Shown here one piece after another: positions 46,336-54,358 of a DNA stretch of 64,000 bases (within the stretch, counting starts at the first letter, position 1; each line of letters begins with the position of its first letter). The translations under genes were made by a program, and so were the position numbers. A model generated the notes under the pieces. The model was not told the DNA's origin and ran no database searches. It worked only from the letters and a program-made list of their open reading frames with translations. The stretch covers positions 1-64,000 of the forward strand of contig DASYAD010000389.1 in assembly GCA_036501515.1 (NCBI GenBank), in the 5' to 3' direction. The DNA comes from Trebonia sp036501515 (lineage in GTDB: Bacteria; Actinomycetota; Actinomycetes; Streptosporangiales; Streptosporangiaceae).

Positions 46336-46821
46336 TCAGCTGGACGGCGGGTCCGTCGTCGCGAACAAGTCGATACCGTGACTGGCCGCGTGCGTGACCA
46401 GCAGCCTGCTGACCAGCCGCGCGAGCGCCGCACGGTCCCGGCCGGGCAGCAGGGCGAGCATGGCGGTGACGTCGGCGGCGAACAGCGCCCGGGTCGCGGC
46501 CACCTCCGACTGACCCGAGTCGGTGAGCCTGACCAGCACCGACCGCCGGTCGGCGGGCGACGGCACGCGTTCGACCAGGCCGCGGCGTTCGGCCCGGTCC
46601 ACCAGGCCGGTGACGCTCGACTTGTCGAGGTCGAGCAACCGGGCAAGCTCGTTCATCGTCGGCTCGCGGTCTCGCAGCACGCCGAGCAGGCGCGTGGCCG
46701 GCAGTGACAGGTCGTGCTCGGCGGCCCGGCGCTCAAGCAGGCCGGCGATCACGAACGAGAGCTGGGTCAGCCCGTCGACAAGGTCGAGTTGCGCGCGGGC
46801 GGCTTCCGGTCGGTGCGGCAT
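46336..46821 (-). CDS. MarR family regulator
   Basis: A 161-residue winged-HTH protein: PTMNELARLLDLDKSSVTGLVDRAERRGLVERVPSPADRRSVLVRLT contains recognition helix and wing. TAGCAT is 6 nt before ATG 46819-46821, so the message is leaderless. Two 21-bp TTAGT...ACTAA sites lie just upstream, between it and the divergent oxidoreductase, making both genes likely targets. Confidence 0.92.
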   Translation of the reverse strand: MPHRPEAARAQLDLVDGLTQLSFVIAGLLERRAAEHDLSLPATRLLGVLRDREPTMNELARLLDLDKSSVTGLVDRAERRGLVERVPSPADRRSVLVRLTDSGQSEVAATRALFAADVTAMLALLPGRDRAALARLVSRLLVTHAASHGIDLFATTDPPSS

Positions 46822-46839
46822 AGGGCCATGCTAGTTGAT

Positions 46840-46882
46840 TTAGTACGTGAGACCAACTAAATTAGTAGGTGACACAAACTAA
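46840..46882. promoter_or_regulatory. Two tandem MarR operator-like sites
   Basis: TTAGTACGTGAGACCAACTA (from 46840) and TTAGTAGGTGACACAAACTA (from 46862) repeat with a 22-bp period. Each has TTAGT...ACTAA dyad symmetry. They cover the start region of the divergent MarR and oxidoreductase promoters. Confidence 0.75.
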
Positions 46883-46906
46883 ATGGACTCAGGGAAGGAT
46901 GCGGGC

Positions 46907-47872
46907 ATGACGATGATGAACGCCGCCGTAGTGACCTCGTTCGCCGAGCCGCCGCACTATCAGCGGTTCGAGGCGCCGGCGCCGGGCGACGGCGAGGTGC
47001 TGGCCGACGTGCTCGCGGTCGGCCTGCACCCGCGGGTCCGGAGCGGGGCCGCGGGCAGCCACTACACCAGCAGCGGCACGCTGCCGATGATCCCCGGCGT
47101 GGACGGCGTCGGGCGGCTGCCCGACGGGAGGGTCGTCTACTTCGCATCAGATAACGACGTGCTCGGCACGATGGCGGACAAGGCGCTGGTCGACCCGCGC
47201 CGCACGGTCGAACTTCCCGCGGGCACCGACGTGGCCGGGATCGCCGCCGCGATGAACCCGGCGATGTCGTCCTGGGTGGCGCTCCGCCGCCGGGTCCCGT
47301 TGCAGCCAGGCCAGAGCGTCCTCATCCTCGGCGCGACTGGCAACGCCGGCGCGATGGCGGTGCAGGTGGCCAAGCGGCTGGGGGCGGGCCGGGTAATCGG
47401 CGCGGGCCGCGACCCGGGCCGGCTGCGGGCGCTCCTCCCGGCCGGGGCCGACGACGTGGTGCAGCTGACCGACGACGCCGACGCGACCAGCGCGGCCCTG
47501 GCCGCCGCGGCGGCCGAGACCGACATCGTGCTCGACTACCTGTGGGGCAAGCCGGCGCAGCAGACGATGATGGCGCTGCTGACCGCCAGGTCCGACCGCG
47601 GCCGCGCACTCGACTGGATTCAGATCGGCGCGATCACCGGCCCGACGATCGAGCTGCCCTCGGCGGCGCTGCGCTCGGCCAACTTCCGCCTCCAGGGCAG
47701 CGGCCAGGGCTCCGTCTCGCCGCGCGGCTACCTGGCCGAGCTCCCGTCCCTGGTCGGCGAGATCAGCGCGGGCACGATCGCCGTCCGGACCAGCACCATG
47801 CCGCTGTCCGAGGTCGAGGAGGCCTGGACCCGGAAGGAAATCCCCGGCGAGCGCACCGTCCTGGTGCCCTGA
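46907..47872 (+). CDS. Quinone oxidoreductase-like MDR family protein
   Basis: A 321-residue medium-chain reductase/dehydrogenase without the zinc site. VLILGATGNAGAMAVQVAKRLGAGRVIGAG (about 141-170) is the NADPH-binding fold, and an N-terminal GroES-like part precedes it. It is related to quinone reductase/enoyl reductase-type proteins. GGAAGG 8 nt before ATG 46907 supports this start over ATG 46883, which falls in the operator. Induction through the MarR protein by quinone-like or electrophilic compounds is a reasonable inference. Confidence 0.85.
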   Translation: MTMMNAAVVTSFAEPPHYQRFEAPAPGDGEVLADVLAVGLHPRVRSGAAGSHYTSSGTLPMIPGVDGVGRLPDGRVVYFASDNDVLGTMADKALVDPRRTVELPAGTDVAGIAAAMNPAMSSWVALRRRVPLQPGQSVLILGATGNAGAMAVQVAKRLGAGRVIGAGRDPGRLRALLPAGADDVVQLTDDADATSAALAAAAAETDIVLDYLWGKPAQQTMMALLTARSDRGRALDWIQIGAITGPTIELPSAALRSANFRLQGSGQGSVSPRGYLAELPSLVGEISAGTIAVRTSTMPLSEVEEAWTRKEIPGERTVLVP

Positions 47873-47876
47873 AGAT

Positions 47877-48182
47877 TTACTCGCGTACCAGTACGAGGGC
47901 CAGGCTGGGAACGACGAAGGACACGAGAAAGAGCGGCAGGAACCGCTTCCCGGTGCACCGGAAGGCGGCGGTCTCGCCGTCGGCGGCGTCGAAGGTCTTA
48001 GCCCGGCTTGAGTTCCGGCCGCTGCGTACTTGGAGGGTGTGGCGCCCAGGTTGGACTGGCGTCTCCATCGTGTCGTTCATTGCGAGCGACCCGACACGCT
48101 TACCGTCAACCTCGACGTCGTACGGGCCGCGACGGACCTCCGCTCCGATCGACTTGTGCGTCAGCTTCAGCGTTGCCGACAT
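47877..48182 (-). CDS. Small membrane protein with PEGA-like beta domain
   Basis: 101 residues: a beta-rich front (GPYDVEVDGKRVGSLAMNDT, PVQPGRHTLQVRSGRNSSR) reminiscent of PEGA/carboxypeptidase-like folds, then one C-terminal helix (FLPLFLVSFVVPSLALVLV). Function unknown. GGGAG 8-9 nt before ATG supports the start. Its -10 region contains the same TGTTCTATAA that covers the -10 of the divergent YtrA-type regulator, so it probably belongs to that regulon. Confidence 0.7.
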   Translation of the reverse strand: MSATLKLTHKSIGAEVRRGPYDVEVDGKRVGSLAMNDTMETPVQPGRHTLQVRSGRNSSRAKTFDAADGETAAFRCTGKRFLPLFLVSFVVPSLALVLVRE

Positions 48183-48209
48183 CGTTGATCTCCCTTTTTG
48201 TTATATGAC

Positions 48210-48336
48210 TTATAGAACAGACAGAGTAGCAGTCAGACTGCTGCCGTGCCGCCTCGGGGGAGCGGCCCCCGGCTGGTCGGCATGAGGCCCGGCGGCCGGC
48301 CGAGCATTTGACGCTAGAGTGTAGTTTGTTCTATAA
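48210..48336. promoter_or_regulatory. Divergent promoters sharing a YtrA-type operator
   Basis: TTATAGAACA (48210-48219) and its exact reverse complement TGTTCTATAA (48327-48336) each overlap a -10 box: TATAAC after TTGACG with an 18-bp spacer for the plus strand, and TATAAG after TCTGAC with a 17-bp spacer for the minus strand. Both promoters would be shut by one regulator. Confidence 0.75.
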
Positions 48337-48425
48337 CTGCTGTCACACAGACCACCGGACCGGGTCTGACCGTCAGCCGCGAGGGAAGCCGGCGAAGAGC
48401 GCGGCGGTCCGCGAGACCTGGAGGC

Positions 48426-48848
48426 GTGGTGCTGCTGAGCATCGAACCGGACGGCCCCGTGCCCATCTACCAGCAGATCAGGGACCGGATCGTGGAAGCG
48501 ATCGCCCGCGGACGGCAGCCGGCCGGCTCCGCGCTGCCGCCCATCAGGCAGCTGGCGGTCGACCTGGGTGTCAACTTCCACACCGTGAACAAGGGGTACG
48601 ACCTGCTGCGTCAGGAGGGCCTGCTGCGGCTGGGCCGGAAGTCCGGCGCGGTGGTGCGCCGCGACGCCGGCAGCGGGCCGCCGGATCCCGGCTGGGCCCG
48701 GGACTGGACAGGGCGACTGCAGACGCTGCTCGCCGAGGCGGCCGCCCAGGGGATGCCCGCCGCCGGCATCGTCGGTGAGTGTGAGGCTGCCGTCGCAGAT
48801 TTCGCCTTTCCCGCCGCTCCGTGGAACGGAAGCGTAAGCCCGGCGTGA
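48426..48848 (+). CDS. GntR family regulator, YtrA subfamily
   Basis: A 140-residue regulator. PVPIYQQIRDRIVEAIARGRQPAGSALPPIRQLAVDLGVNFHTVNKGYDLLRQEGLL is the GntR winged HTH, and the short C-terminal tail (about 55 residues) is typical of YtrA proteins. These usually control an adjacent membrane protein or ABC operon, here the gene that overlaps its stop (GTGA). Start GTG 48426. Confidence 0.9.
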   Translation: MVLLSIEPDGPVPIYQQIRDRIVEAIARGRQPAGSALPPIRQLAVDLGVNFHTVNKGYDLLRQEGLLRLGRKSGAVVRRDAGSGPPDPGWARDWTGRLQTLLAEAAAQGMPAAGIVGECEAAVADFAFPAAPWNGSVSPA

Positions 48849-49921
48849 GCCTGGCCGTGGTTTCCCCGGTGCTCGTCGTCGGGGCGCTGACGTGCTCGCT
48901 GCCCGCGGTGACGCGGCCGGCTCTGCAGTTCGGGGTCCGCGTTCCCCCGGAGCGGGCGGGGGCGCCGGTTGTCAAGCGGGAACGACGGGCCTATTACTGG
49001 CGGACCGCGGCCATCGGCGTCTGCTGCACCATCGTCGCGGTGACGGTGCAAGGCCACTGGCCGCCATGGCTCACCAGGGTCATCCTGCTGCCGGAGCTGG
49101 CCGCGGACTTCGGCTGCTTCTGGGTCGCGCGGCGCGAGATCGCCGCCGTCAAGAAGGCGGGTGACTGGTTCGCGGGAATGCGGCAGACCGTCGTCGCCGA
49201 TACCAGCTGGCGCACCGATCCGCCCCGCTTCCCGGTGCGCTGGCTGATACCCGGCCTGGCCGTCATCGCGGCGACCGTCGCCGTCGCCGCGCTGCGTTAC
49301 CCCGCGCTGCCATCCTCCATCGTCAACGCGGCCGGTCACCGGGTGCCGAAGGCGGCGGTCACCGTCCTGGTGCTGGCGGGCCAGCTGTACTTCACCACGG
49401 TGTACGGCGGGCTGATGGTGATCGTCTTCCGCTCGCGGCCGGACGTCGAGGCGGCCGACCCCGCGGCGTCGGCGCTGCGCTACCGCCGCTTCCTGGCCGC
49501 CGTTACCCGGGCACTGCTGACCCTGGCCGCGCTGATGGACGTCAGCCTGCTGCTGGTCGCCCTGCCCGACTGGCAGGTCTACCGGCTCCCGGGCATCGGC
49601 CGGGCCCTGCCGCTGCTCCCGTTCGTGGCGGGCGTGCTGCTGCTGGGGGCCGTCGTCCTGCGAGCGGGGCAGGGCGGGTCACGCCTGAACGGCAACGTGC
49701 GCGGCCTCGCCCGCGGGGCCGGGACCGACCGGGATGACGACCGGTTCTGGAAGGCCGGGCTGCTCTACGTCAACCGGGACGATCCCGCCATCGTGGTCGG
49801 CGCCCGCTTCGGCGTCGGCTGGACGCTCAACTTCGGCAACCGGACCGCGTGGCTGCTCCTCGCCGGGACCGTCGCCTGGTGGGCCGGCCTGGGCGTGATC
49901 GGGACGGTGGCGGGACTGTGA
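48845..49921 (+). CDS. DUF1648/DUF5808-type integral membrane protein
   Basis: A 358-residue protein with about seven helices. VTRPALQFGVRVPPERAGAP near the N-terminus is a DUF1648-like feature. The end DRFWKAGLLYVNRDDPAIVVGARFGVGWTLNFGN is the DUF5808 signature. Function unknown; relatives pair with YtrA-type regulators. GTG 48845 overlaps the regulator stop as GTGA and is preferred; GTG 48821 in frame is the alternative. Confidence 0.8.
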   Translation: MSLAVVSPVLVVGALTCSLPAVTRPALQFGVRVPPERAGAPVVKRERRAYYWRTAAIGVCCTIVAVTVQGHWPPWLTRVILLPELAADFGCFWVARREIAAVKKAGDWFAGMRQTVVADTSWRTDPPRFPVRWLIPGLAVIAATVAVAALRYPALPSSIVNAAGHRVPKAAVTVLVLAGQLYFTTVYGGLMVIVFRSRPDVEAADPAASALRYRRFLAAVTRALLTLAALMDVSLLLVALPDWQVYRLPGIGRALPLLPFVAGVLLLGAVVLRAGQGGSRLNGNVRGLARGAGTDRDDDRFWKAGLLYVNRDDPAIVVGARFGVGWTLNFGNRTAWLLLAGTVAWWAGLGVIGTVAGL

Positions 49922-49978
49922 CCCGGCGGTTGTCCCGGCATCACAGCGAAGAGCGAGAAACGACAGGCGGAACGAGCG

Positions 49979-50004
49979 GGCCCGGACGGCACGCCGCCCG
50001 GGCC
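49979..50004. terminator. GC-rich hairpin between convergent genes
   Basis: GGCCCGGACGGC and GCCGCCCGGGCC pair with one mismatch around a very short loop. It lies between the membrane protein stop (49921) and the aldehyde dehydrogenase stop (50021). Confidence 0.65.
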
Positions 50005-50020
50005 AACTGCCGCAAATATC

Positions 50021-51472
50021 TCAGATCGGGTAGTGGCCGGCCTCGTCCCTGGTGGTGATCCACTGCAGCTCGGTGAAGTCGGCCATGGAGTGCGGGCCTG
50101 ACCGGCCCCAGCCGCTGTCCTTGACGCCGCCAAGTGGGAGCTGCGGCTCGTCGGCGATCGTCTGGTCGTTGACGTGCACGACGCCGGCGTCGATGCGCCG
50201 GGCGAGCGCGAAGCCGCGCTGGGTGTCGCTGGTGAGCAGGCCGGCCGACAGTCCGTAGGCGGTGGAGTTGGCGATGGCGACCGCCTCCTCGGCGTCCGCG
50301 ACCGGCTGTGCCACCAGGACGGGACCGAAGGTCTCCTCCGAGTGGATGCGGGCGCCGGCGGGCACGTCGGCCAGGATCGTGGGCCGGTAGCAGGGGCCGT
50401 CGGCGGAACCGCCGGCCAGTACCTTGGCGCCCGCCGCGACCGCCTCGTCGACCTCGCGGCTGACCCGCGCGAGGGCGGCCGGGGTGATCAGCGGGCCGAT
50501 GATCGTGCCGTCCACGGCCGGGTCGCCAGACGGCAGCGTCTGCGCCCGGGCGGTGAGCCGCTCGATGAACGTGTCGTAGACCGGGGCCTCGACCAGCACC
50601 TTGCGGGCGTTCATGCAGATCTGCCCGGAGTGGAAGAAGGCGGCGAACGCGGCCGCCTCGACCGCGTAGTCCAAGTCGGCGTCGGCCAGCACGATCAGCG
50701 GGTTGTACCCGCCGAGCTCGAGCACGCAGCGCTTCAGCGCCCGCCCGGCCCGCTCGGCCAGGATGCGGCCGGTGACGGAGGAGCCGGTGAAGTTGATGCA
50801 GCGCACCTCGGGCCGCTCGAAGAACTCATCCGCGATCGGCACCGCCTCACCGGGGGCGTGGGTGACGACGTTGAGCACGCCAGCCGGGAAACCGGCCTCT
50901 TCCAGTACCTCCGCGACGAACAGCCCAGCCGAGATCGGCGCCTCTTCCGACGGCTTGAGCACCATCGTGTTGCCGAACGCCAGCGGGTTCACCACCGTCC
51001 GCCACGCCAGCACGTGGGCGCCGTTCCAGGGCGAGATCCCGGCGACGACGCCGATCGGCTTGCGCAGCGCGAGCGCGAACGTGTCGGGGATGTCCGAGCG
51101 GATAACCTCGCCGGCCGGCAGGTAGCCCCAGTTGGACGCCTGCCGCAGCAGCCGGGTGGCGGTCAGGATCTGGAAGCCGGCGAAGCCGCCCGCGCACCCC
51201 GTCTCCTCGGCCAGCAGCGCCTTGATCTCGTCCGCGCGCCGCTCCACGATGTCCGCGGCCTTCAGGAACAGCGTCTGCTTCTGCGCCGGGGGCATGGCCG
51301 CCCAGGCGGGGAACGCGGCGGCGGCCGCGTCCACCGCACGGGCGGCGTCGGCCCTGGTGCCGGCAGGCACGTGAGCCATGACCGTTCCCCTGTAGGGGTC
51401 AAGGTCGTCGAACATCCGGTCCGTCCCGGGCCGCGTCCAGTGGCCCCCGATGTACTGCTGGTACTCGCGCAT
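50021..51472 (-). CDS. Aldehyde dehydrogenase (vanillin/benzaldehyde dehydrogenase-like)
   Basis: A 483-residue NAD(P) aldehyde dehydrogenase. The general base Glu252 is in VLELGGYNP, the nucleophile Cys286 in FHSGQICMNAR, the cofactor motif FTGSSVTG is at 228-235, and SPWN at 147-150. FAGFQILTATRLLRQASNWGYLPAGEVIRSD resembles aromatic aldehyde members. ATG 51470-51472 has GAGAGG 6 nt upstream. It follows a DHA2 exporter gene on the same strand by 138 bp, so it may share its MarR control. Confidence 0.92.
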   Translation of the reverse strand: MREYQQYIGGHWTRPGTDRMFDDLDPYRGTVMAHVPAGTRADAARAVDAAAAAFPAWAAMPPAQKQTLFLKAADIVERRADEIKALLAEETGCAGGFAGFQILTATRLLRQASNWGYLPAGEVIRSDIPDTFALALRKPIGVVAGISPWNGAHVLAWRTVVNPLAFGNTMVLKPSEEAPISAGLFVAEVLEEAGFPAGVLNVVTHAPGEAVPIADEFFERPEVRCINFTGSSVTGRILAERAGRALKRCVLELGGYNPLIVLADADLDYAVEAAAFAAFFHSGQICMNARKVLVEAPVYDTFIERLTARAQTLPSGDPAVDGTIIGPLITPAALARVSREVDEAVAAGAKVLAGGSADGPCYRPTILADVPAGARIHSEETFGPVLVAQPVADAEEAVAIANSTAYGLSAGLLTSDTQRGFALARRIDAGVVHVNDQTIADEPQLPLGGVKDSGWGRSGPHSMADFTELQWITTRDEAGHYPI

Positions 51473-51610
51473 CCAAATCCTCTCATCAGCATGCGGGCGC
51501 GCGCTCAGCGACGAAGGGGTCGACGAAGGGGTCATAGACGCCGGAGACGCAGCGGCCGCCAACCGTGTTCCGGCACCTCCGGTAGTCACGGTGGGACCAC
51601 CATACAGGGA

Positions 51611-53131
51611 CTAATCAGGCACGGCCGCCTGGGCGACCGGTACCGCCGCGGCGCCGCGCCGCAGGCCGGAGAACGCGACCAGCGCGCCGGCCACCGCGAC
51701 GCCGGCGATGAGGAACAGCGCCGGCCGGTAGGCGGCGAGCGTTGCCGCCGGCGTACCGAGGTGACCTCCGGTGCCTGCCTCCACCACGGCGGTGACGACC
51801 GCGAGCACCAGCGCGCCGCCGACTTGGAACGAGGTCTGGAACAGGCTTGCGGCCAGTCCCTGCTCGTCGTCGGGCATCCCGTCGGTGGCGGCCACCGTGA
51901 GCGCGGAGAAGCCGAGCCCGAAGGCCAGCCCGACCAGCAGCATCGTCGGCAGCAGCACGCCCGGGTAGTCCGGAGTGACGCCGGCGCGCAGGAACACCGC
52001 GTAGGCGGCCGTGAGGCTCACGAACGCGGCCGCCGCCAGCGGAGCCGGGCCGATGCGGCTGATTATGCCGCCGATGCTCACCGACAGCACGGCCACCATG
52101 ACCCCGGCTGGCAGGAAGGCGAGCGCGGTCGTGATGGGAGACCAGCCGGCCAGGCTCTGCAGGTACTGGGTCGCGAGGAACTGGAAGGAGACGTAGGACC
52201 CGAACAGGGTGACCGCGCCGATGTTGGCCCGGCGCAGCGCGGCCGACCGGAAGATCTGCAGCGGCATCAGCGGGTCGCGGCTGCGCGACTCGATCAGCAC
52301 GAAGGCGGCAAGCCCGGCCGCGACCGCGGCGAACGAGCCGGTCGTGCGCGCGGAGCCCCAGCCCGCCTGCTGCGCGGAGACCACGGTGTAGACGAGCAGC
52401 AGCATGGACAGGGTGATCGCAGCCGCGCCCGGCAGGTCGAACGGGCGCCGCTTGGCGGCAGCGGGCGCGGCGGCCGACCGCCCGTCACGCGGGATCAGCC
52501 GCCAGCCGGCGATGAGCACGATCAGTGCGACCGGAGCGGGCACCAGCAGCGTCCAGCGCCAGCTCACGGCCGTGAGCAGGCCGGACAGCACCAGGCCGAG
52601 GGAGAAGCCGGAGCCACCGAAGGCGGAGTAGACGCTGAACGCCCGGTTGCGCATCGGTCCCTCGGGAAACGTGGTGGTCAGCAGCGACATGCCCGCTGGC
52701 GCGGTGAACGCGGCGGCGATGCCCTTCACGAACCGCGCCCCGATCAGCAGCCCGGGTACGCTGGTGAGCCCGCCGAGCAGGGACAAGAGGGCGAACGCGG
52801 CGAGCGCGGCCAGGAAGACCCGGCGCCGGCCGAGCAGGTCGGCGGCGCGCCCGCCGAGCAGCAGCAGCCCGCCGTAGCCGAGGACGTAGCCGCTGACGAT
52901 CCACTGGAGCGACGAGGTGGACAGGCCGAGCGACGTCCTGATGGACGGCAGGGCGACGCCGACCATGGACACGTCGAGCGCGTCGAGGCACAGCGCGCCG
53001 CCGAGTACGAACAGCACGCCCCACAGGCGCGGCGACCATTGGAGTCCCGGTTCGGCGGAACCCCCGGCGGGGGAGCGGGACAGGGAACTGGCAGTTGCGG
53101 AGGACGGCACGGGCCGTTCGGTTGCCTGCAT
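51611..53131 (-). CDS. DHA2-type MFS efflux transporter
   Basis: A 506-residue, 14-helix MFS protein. LDALDVSMVGVALPSIRTSL is the N-terminal DHA2 motif, GRAADLLGRRRVFLAAL motif A, and SAFGGSGFSLGLVLSGLL motif C. Start ATG 53129-53131. It is divergent from a MarR gene with two palindromes (ATTGCAAGCGCAAT, ACTTGCAAGT) in the 86-bp gap, the classical arrangement for drug-inducible efflux. Confidence 0.93.
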   Translation of the reverse strand: MQATERPVPSSATASSLSRSPAGGSAEPGLQWSPRLWGVLFVLGGALCLDALDVSMVGVALPSIRTSLGLSTSSLQWIVSGYVLGYGGLLLLGGRAADLLGRRRVFLAALAAFALLSLLGGLTSVPGLLIGARFVKGIAAAFTAPAGMSLLTTTFPEGPMRNRAFSVYSAFGGSGFSLGLVLSGLLTAVSWRWTLLVPAPVALIVLIAGWRLIPRDGRSAAAPAAAKRRPFDLPGAAAITLSMLLLVYTVVSAQQAGWGSARTTGSFAAVAAGLAAFVLIESRSRDPLMPLQIFRSAALRRANIGAVTLFGSYVSFQFLATQYLQSLAGWSPITTALAFLPAGVMVAVLSVSIGGIISRIGPAPLAAAAFVSLTAAYAVFLRAGVTPDYPGVLLPTMLLVGLAFGLGFSALTVAATDGMPDDEQGLAASLFQTSFQVGGALVLAVVTAVVEAGTGGHLGTPAATLAAYRPALFLIAGVAVAGALVAFSGLRRGAAAVPVAQAAVPD

Positions 53132-53160
53132 GGCTTAACCGTATGCATGTACACGCAATG

Positions 53161-53190
53161 ATTGCAAGCGCAATTAATGTACTTGCAAGT
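53161..53190. promoter_or_regulatory. MarR operators between MFS and MarR genes
   Basis: ATTGCAAGCGCAAT (53161-53174) and the perfect palindrome ACTTGCAAGT (53181-53190) share the core TTGCAAG and lie 20 bp apart, two helical turns. Confidence 0.7.
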
Positions 53191-53217
53191 AGCCTCGGCA
53201 CGCGTTAGGATGTGGCC

Positions 53218-53613
53218 GTGAGCGTGGTCCCTGAGGTCGAGTCGCCGGACGGCGTGGTCGCCGCCTGGCGCGAGATGACGGCCTGCCACGCGGCCATCTG
53301 CGCCACGCTGGAGCACGAGCTCGGGCTGAGGCACGGCCTCGGCGTCAGCGACTTCGAGGTGCTCGACCGGCTAGCGGAGAGTCCAGAGAGCAAGCTCCGC
53401 GCGCAGGACCTGGCCGAGTCGGTGCACCTGAGCCAGAGCGCGCTGTCAAGGCTGGTCGACCGCCTGCTCAAGAACGCCCTGGTCGAGCGGTGCGCGTGCG
53501 ACAACGACCGGCGCGGCATCTTCGTCGTGCTGACCGCGGAAGGCCAGCGCCGCCAGGCCGAGGCCGCCGTCACCCACCGCGACGTCCTCGCCCGCCTGCT
53601 ACCGCCGCGCTAG
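53218..53613 (+). CDS. MarR family regulator
   Basis: A 131-residue winged-HTH protein: LRAQDLAESVHLSQSALSRLVDRLLKNALVERCACDNDRRGIFVVLT is HTH and wing. Cys residues in the wing (CACDNDRRG) could sense oxidants, although this is only suggestive. TAGGAT is 6 nt before GTG 53218, so I reject GTG 53212. It is divergent from the exporter it probably represses. Confidence 0.9.
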   Translation: MSVVPEVESPDGVVAAWREMTACHAAICATLEHELGLRHGLGVSDFEVLDRLAESPESKLRAQDLAESVHLSQSALSRLVDRLLKNALVERCACDNDRRGIFVVLTAEGQRRQAEAAVTHRDVLARLLPPR

Positions 53614-53661
53614 CGAAAACCCGAAAACCCGAAAACCCGAAAACCCGAAAACCCGAAAAAA
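53614..53661. repeat. Six tandem 8-bp repeats (CGAAAACC)
   Basis: The unit CGAAAACC repeats from 53614 directly after the MarR stop, fading into CGAAAAAACGA just before the convergent response-regulator stop at 53666. It fills the entire space between the two genes. Confidence 0.95.
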
Positions 53662-53665
53662 CGAG

Positions 53666-54358
53666 TCAGCCGGGAACGACCAGCCTGGTCTCGTAGGCGA
53701 TCATCACCAGCTGGGCCCGGTCGTGCACGTCCAGTTTCATTAGCAGCCGGCTGACGTGGGTCTTCGCGGTCGCGGCGGAGATGTGCAGCCGCTCGCCGAT
53801 CTCGGCGTTGGACCAGCCGCCGGCCACCTCCGTGAGGACCTCGCGTTCCCTGACCGACAGCGACGTGAGCACCTCGGGCGGGAAACGCTCGCCCGGCTCC
53901 GGCCGGGCGGCGAACTCGCGGATCAGGCGCCGGGTGATCCCGGGGGCGATCAGGGCATCGCCCGCCGCCAGGGTCCTGATCGCCGCCAGCAGTTCCTCCG
54001 GCGCGGTGTCCTTCAGCAGGAACCCGCTGGCGCCGGCCCGCAGCGCCCGGTACACGTAGTCGTCCAGGTCGAAGGTGGTCAGCATCAGCACCCGGGTGTC
54101 GGCGGTGTCCGGGTCGGTGGTGATCGTCCTGGTCGCCTCGATCCCGTCGACGAACGGCATCCTGATGTCCATCAGGACCACGTCGGGATGGTGCTCGCGG
54201 ACCAGCGCCACCGCCTCGGCCCCGTTGCCGGCCTCGCCGAGCACCCGCATGTCGGCCACCGCCCCGACCATCACCGTGAAGCCGCCGCGGACCAGCGCCT
54301 GGTCATCGGCGACGACCACGCTGATAGTCGCGGCCGCCACCGGGATGCCGCTGCTCAC
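53666..54358 (-). CDS. NarL/LuxR-type response regulator
   Basis: A 230-residue regulator: acidic Asp18-19, phospho-acceptor Asp64 in VLMDIRMP, Lys in GFLLKD. The HTH is LSVREREVLTEVAGGWSNAEIGERLHISAATAKTHVSRLLMKL. GTG start 54356-54358 overlaps the kinase stop (GTGA), coupling both. The MMPL transporter on the other side of the kinase is a candidate target. Confidence 0.93.
   Translation of the reverse strand: MSSGIPVAAATISVVVADDQALVRGGFTVMVGAVADMRVLGEAGNGAEAVALVREHHPDVVLMDIRMPFVDGIEATRTITTDPDTADTRVLMLTTFDLDDYVYRALRAGASGFLLKDTAPEELLAAIRTLAAGDALIAPGITRRLIREFAARPEPGERFPPEVLTSLSVREREVLTEVAGGWSNAEIGERLHISAATAKTHVSRLLMKLDVHDRAQLVMIAYETRLVVPG

Noticed and set aside
50174..53161. 995-codon open frame on the plus strand
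   Set aside because: It is antisense to the aldehyde dehydrogenase and DHA2 transporter, both strongly supported. Its Gly/Arg/Gln-rich composition is the usual shadow of GC-rich coding DNA.
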